From contig NZ_CP011310.1 of the NCBI RefSeq assembly GCF_001077815.2, positions 1,240,001 through 1,304,000 on the forward strand: a DNA stretch of 64,000 bases, written 5' to 3'. Of this stretch, positions 62,446-64,000 are shown piece after piece (the first letter of the stretch is position 1; each line of letters starts with the position of its first letter). Below the pieces are notes generated by a model. That model made no database searches, was not told the origin of the DNA, and saw only the letters and a list, made by a program, of their open reading frames with translations. The DNA comes from Aurantiacibacter atlanticus. Lineage in GTDB: Bacteria > Pseudomonadota > Alphaproteobacteria > Sphingomonadales > Sphingomonadaceae. The position numbers were made by a program, and so were the translations under genes.

Positions 62446-63695
62446 GCAGCCCTGTCTGGCATCCGTTTCACCAGCACGGGCTGGGCGAGGACATTCCGCT
62501 GGTAGAGCGCGCCGAGGGCGCATTGCTCTACACTTCTGACGGACGCGAAATTGTTGACGCGATTTCCAGCTGGTGGGTCACCACGCTGGGGCATAACCAT
62601 CCGCGCATTGTCGCAGCAATCCGCCAGCAAGCCGAAAAGCTTGACCAGCTTATTTTCGCGGGTTGGACCCACCAACCTGCCGAGGATCTGGCGCGGGGCC
62701 TGATTGCAATGACGCCGCCCGCGCTGCAATATGTCTTTTTTTCCGATTCAGGCTCTACCGCAGTGGAGGTTGCGCTCAAGATGGCGCTGGGATTCTGGGC
62801 CAATCGCGGGGAGTCACGCCATCGCATATTGGTGCTGGAACATAGCTATCATGGCGATACGATCGGCGCGATGTCTATTGGCGAACGCGGCGTTTACAAT
62901 CGCGCTTATTCCCCGCTCCTGTTCGATGTTGGCACTATCCCGTTCCCGCATAAAGGGGCAGAGCAGGCGAGTCTTGATGCTCTCAATTCTGCTTGCAGCG
63001 CAGGCGATATCGCCGCCTTCATCGTGGAGCCGCTGGTGCTGGGGGCTGGTGGAATGCTGGTCTATCCGGCGCATGTTCTTGCAGAAATGCGCGCCATTTG
63101 TGCGGCGCATGACGTGCTGTTCATCGCCGATGAAGTGATGACCGGCTGGGGCCGTACGGGCACTTTGCTTGCTTGCGAACAGGCGGGCGTAGTTCCCGAC
63201 ATACTCTGCCTTGCCAAGGGCATTACTGGTGGCAGCATGCCTCTGGCGGTGACGATGGCAAGCGCGCCGATCTACGATGCGCATTATTCGACCGACCGAT
63301 CAAAGTTGTTTTTCCATTCTTCCAGCTACACAGCCAACCCCATCGCCTGCGCCGCCGCCAACGCCAATCTGGCGATATGGCAGGAAGGCGGGGTGCTGGA
63401 GCAGGTGACGTCGCTGGCCGCCAGAGAGGCCGATGGCTTTGCCCATCTGGCCGCGAAACACAGTCTTGCGAATTTGCGCCAATGCGGCAGCATCATTGCG
63501 ATGGATGTGGACGTGACCGATGCAGGCTACCTTTCCGACCTCGCGCCGAGAATGAAAGCAGGCTTCCTGCAGCGCGATATACTGCTGCGGCCATTGGGCA
63601 ATACGATCTACCTGATGCCGCCTTATTGCATGACGCAGGATCAGCTTGATCGAATCCTCACCGCGATAGACGAAGTGCTGACCGAAGTGCTCTAA
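62442..63695 (+). CDS. bioA: Adenosylmethionine-8-amino-7-oxononanoate aminotransferase
   Basis: 417 residues. Class-III aminotransferase features: WHPFHQH start, SSWWVTTLGHNHPRI, FFSDSGSTAVEVALKMA, IADEVMTGWGRTGTL and the PLP Lys in LCLAKGITGG. These residues fit BioA, which uses S-adenosylmethionine as the amino donor for KAPA to DAPA. It is intact although its usual supplier, BioF, is broken in this operon. It ends convergently with the maleylacetoacetate-isomerase-like gene, overlapping by 4 bases. Confidence 0.95.
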   Translation: MSSPVWHPFHQHGLGEDIPLVERAEGALLYTSDGREIVDAISSWWVTTLGHNHPRIVAAIRQQAEKLDQLIFAGWTHQPAEDLARGLIAMTPPALQYVFFSDSGSTAVEVALKMALGFWANRGESRHRILVLEHSYHGDTIGAMSIGERGVYNRAYSPLLFDVGTIPFPHKGAEQASLDALNSACSAGDIAAFIVEPLVLGAGGMLVYPAHVLAEMRAICAAHDVLFIADEVMTGWGRTGTLLACEQAGVVPDILCLAKGITGGSMPLAVTMASAPIYDAHYSTDRSKLFFHSSSYTANPIACAAANANLAIWQEGGVLEQVTSLAAREADGFAHLAAKHSLANLRQCGSIIAMDVDVTDAGYLSDLAPRMKAGFLQRDILLRPLGNTIYLMPPYCMTQDQLDRILTAIDEVLTEVL

Positions 63696-64000
63696 CCCGC
63701 GTCAGGCTGGCTGTCCGGATGGGCACGCTGGAACGCAGGCATGGCAAGGCAGGCTTTTTCTATCTGCTCCATGCGCGGACATTGCGACAGATCGAAATCA
63801 AAGCGCCTCGCATTATAAAGCTGGGGCACAAGCACTGCTTCAAACAGGCCGGGCGCATCCAGCAGGAATTCGCCTGTCGAAAGCTGGGACAACCTCTTTT
63901 CCACCGGCAGCAGCGTTTTAGCGAGCCAATGGCGATACCATGTGTCGATATCGTCCTGATCATGGCCAAGCTCTGCCTTCAGATATTTGAGCACCGGCAG
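63692..64000 (-). CDS. Maleylacetoacetate isomerase/GST-like protein, C-terminal part (5' end outside window)
   Basis: Open from the right edge to a stop at 63692, about 102 residues. The visible helical C-terminus (VLKYLKAELG, DIDTWYRHWLAKTLLPVEKRL, FLLDAPGLFEAVLVPQLYNARRFDFDLSQCPRM) matches the C-terminal domain of zeta-class GST/MaiA, which isomerises maleylacetoacetate in tyrosine degradation. The N-terminal GSH-binding half is outside the window. Confidence 0.75.
   Translation of the reverse strand: MPVLKYLKAELGHDQDDIDTWYRHWLAKTLLPVEKRLSQLSTGEFLLDAPGLFEAVLVPQLYNARRFDFDLSQCPRMEQIEKACLAMPAFQRAHPDSQPDAG

Noticed and set aside
1..64000. tRNA, rRNA, CRISPR arrays, transposases and phage genes
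   Set aside because: I looked in the intergenic gaps for tRNA T-loop signatures, for regular spaced repeats, and for transposase or integrase motifs in the proteins, and found none. Small RNAs cannot be excluded by eye.

Overview
The window looks like a chromosomal segment of an alphaproteobacterium of the order Sphingomonadales, most likely an Erythrobacter/Altererythrobacter-type genome. This is inferred from moderately high G+C coding style, many ATGA-type gene overlaps, a large TonB-dependent receptor with an N-terminal carboxypeptidase-regulatory domain, HisKA/REC signalling proteins and the bioBFDA order. No phage, insertion sequence, CRISPR array, rRNA or convincing tRNA was seen.

Positions 1-32131 hold a Wzy-dependent surface-polysaccharide locus split into several divergent operons. 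It contains a LuxR-type regulator; a bacillosamine-like amino-sugar branch (4,6-dehydratase, aminotransferase, sugar formyltransferase, PIG-L deacetylase); a small initiating phosphoglycosyltransferase; four GT4 glycosyltransferases; a sulfotransferase; flippase and polymerase; a Wzz/BY-kinase fusion; a short Wza-like export lipoprotein with an adjacent beta-barrel; and a pectate-lyase-like lipoprotein. An ATP-grasp/HAD pair follows. Next is a CDP-sugar operon (RfbF, RfbG, an RfbH-like dehydratase lacking the iron-sulfur cysteines, a C-methyltransferase and an SDR) that leads into a GtrB-like GT2. A GtrA-like flippase and a GT-C membrane protein flank it. Together they suggest a nucleotide-sugar polymer assembled at the inner membrane, exported through a lipoprotein/barrel pair, and decorated in the periplasm with an unusual deoxysugar.

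Positions 32583-43148 hold a small unknown protein, a large RTX-type M10 metalloprotease, and a signalling island: a GGDEF-EAL protein, single-domain response regulators, a hybrid kinase with a degenerate ATPase, and two divergent paralogous membrane kinases.

Positions 43461-54947 are rich in nucleic-acid and nucleoside functions: S1/P1 nuclease, AMP nucleosidase, UshA-type 5'-nucleotidase lipoprotein, a TonB-dependent receptor, a 2-oxoglutarate oxygenase, a CNT nucleoside permease, a YhhQ-type queuosine-precursor transporter and cytidine deaminase. They read as a salvage neighbourhood.

Positions 55513-60314 carry a LysM-FecR protein, a CHASE2 histidine kinase, a lipoprotein and an OmpR-type regulator. 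The window ends with a biotin operon (bioB, a severely truncated bioF, bioD, bioA) and the 3' part of a maleylacetoacetate-isomerase-like gene.
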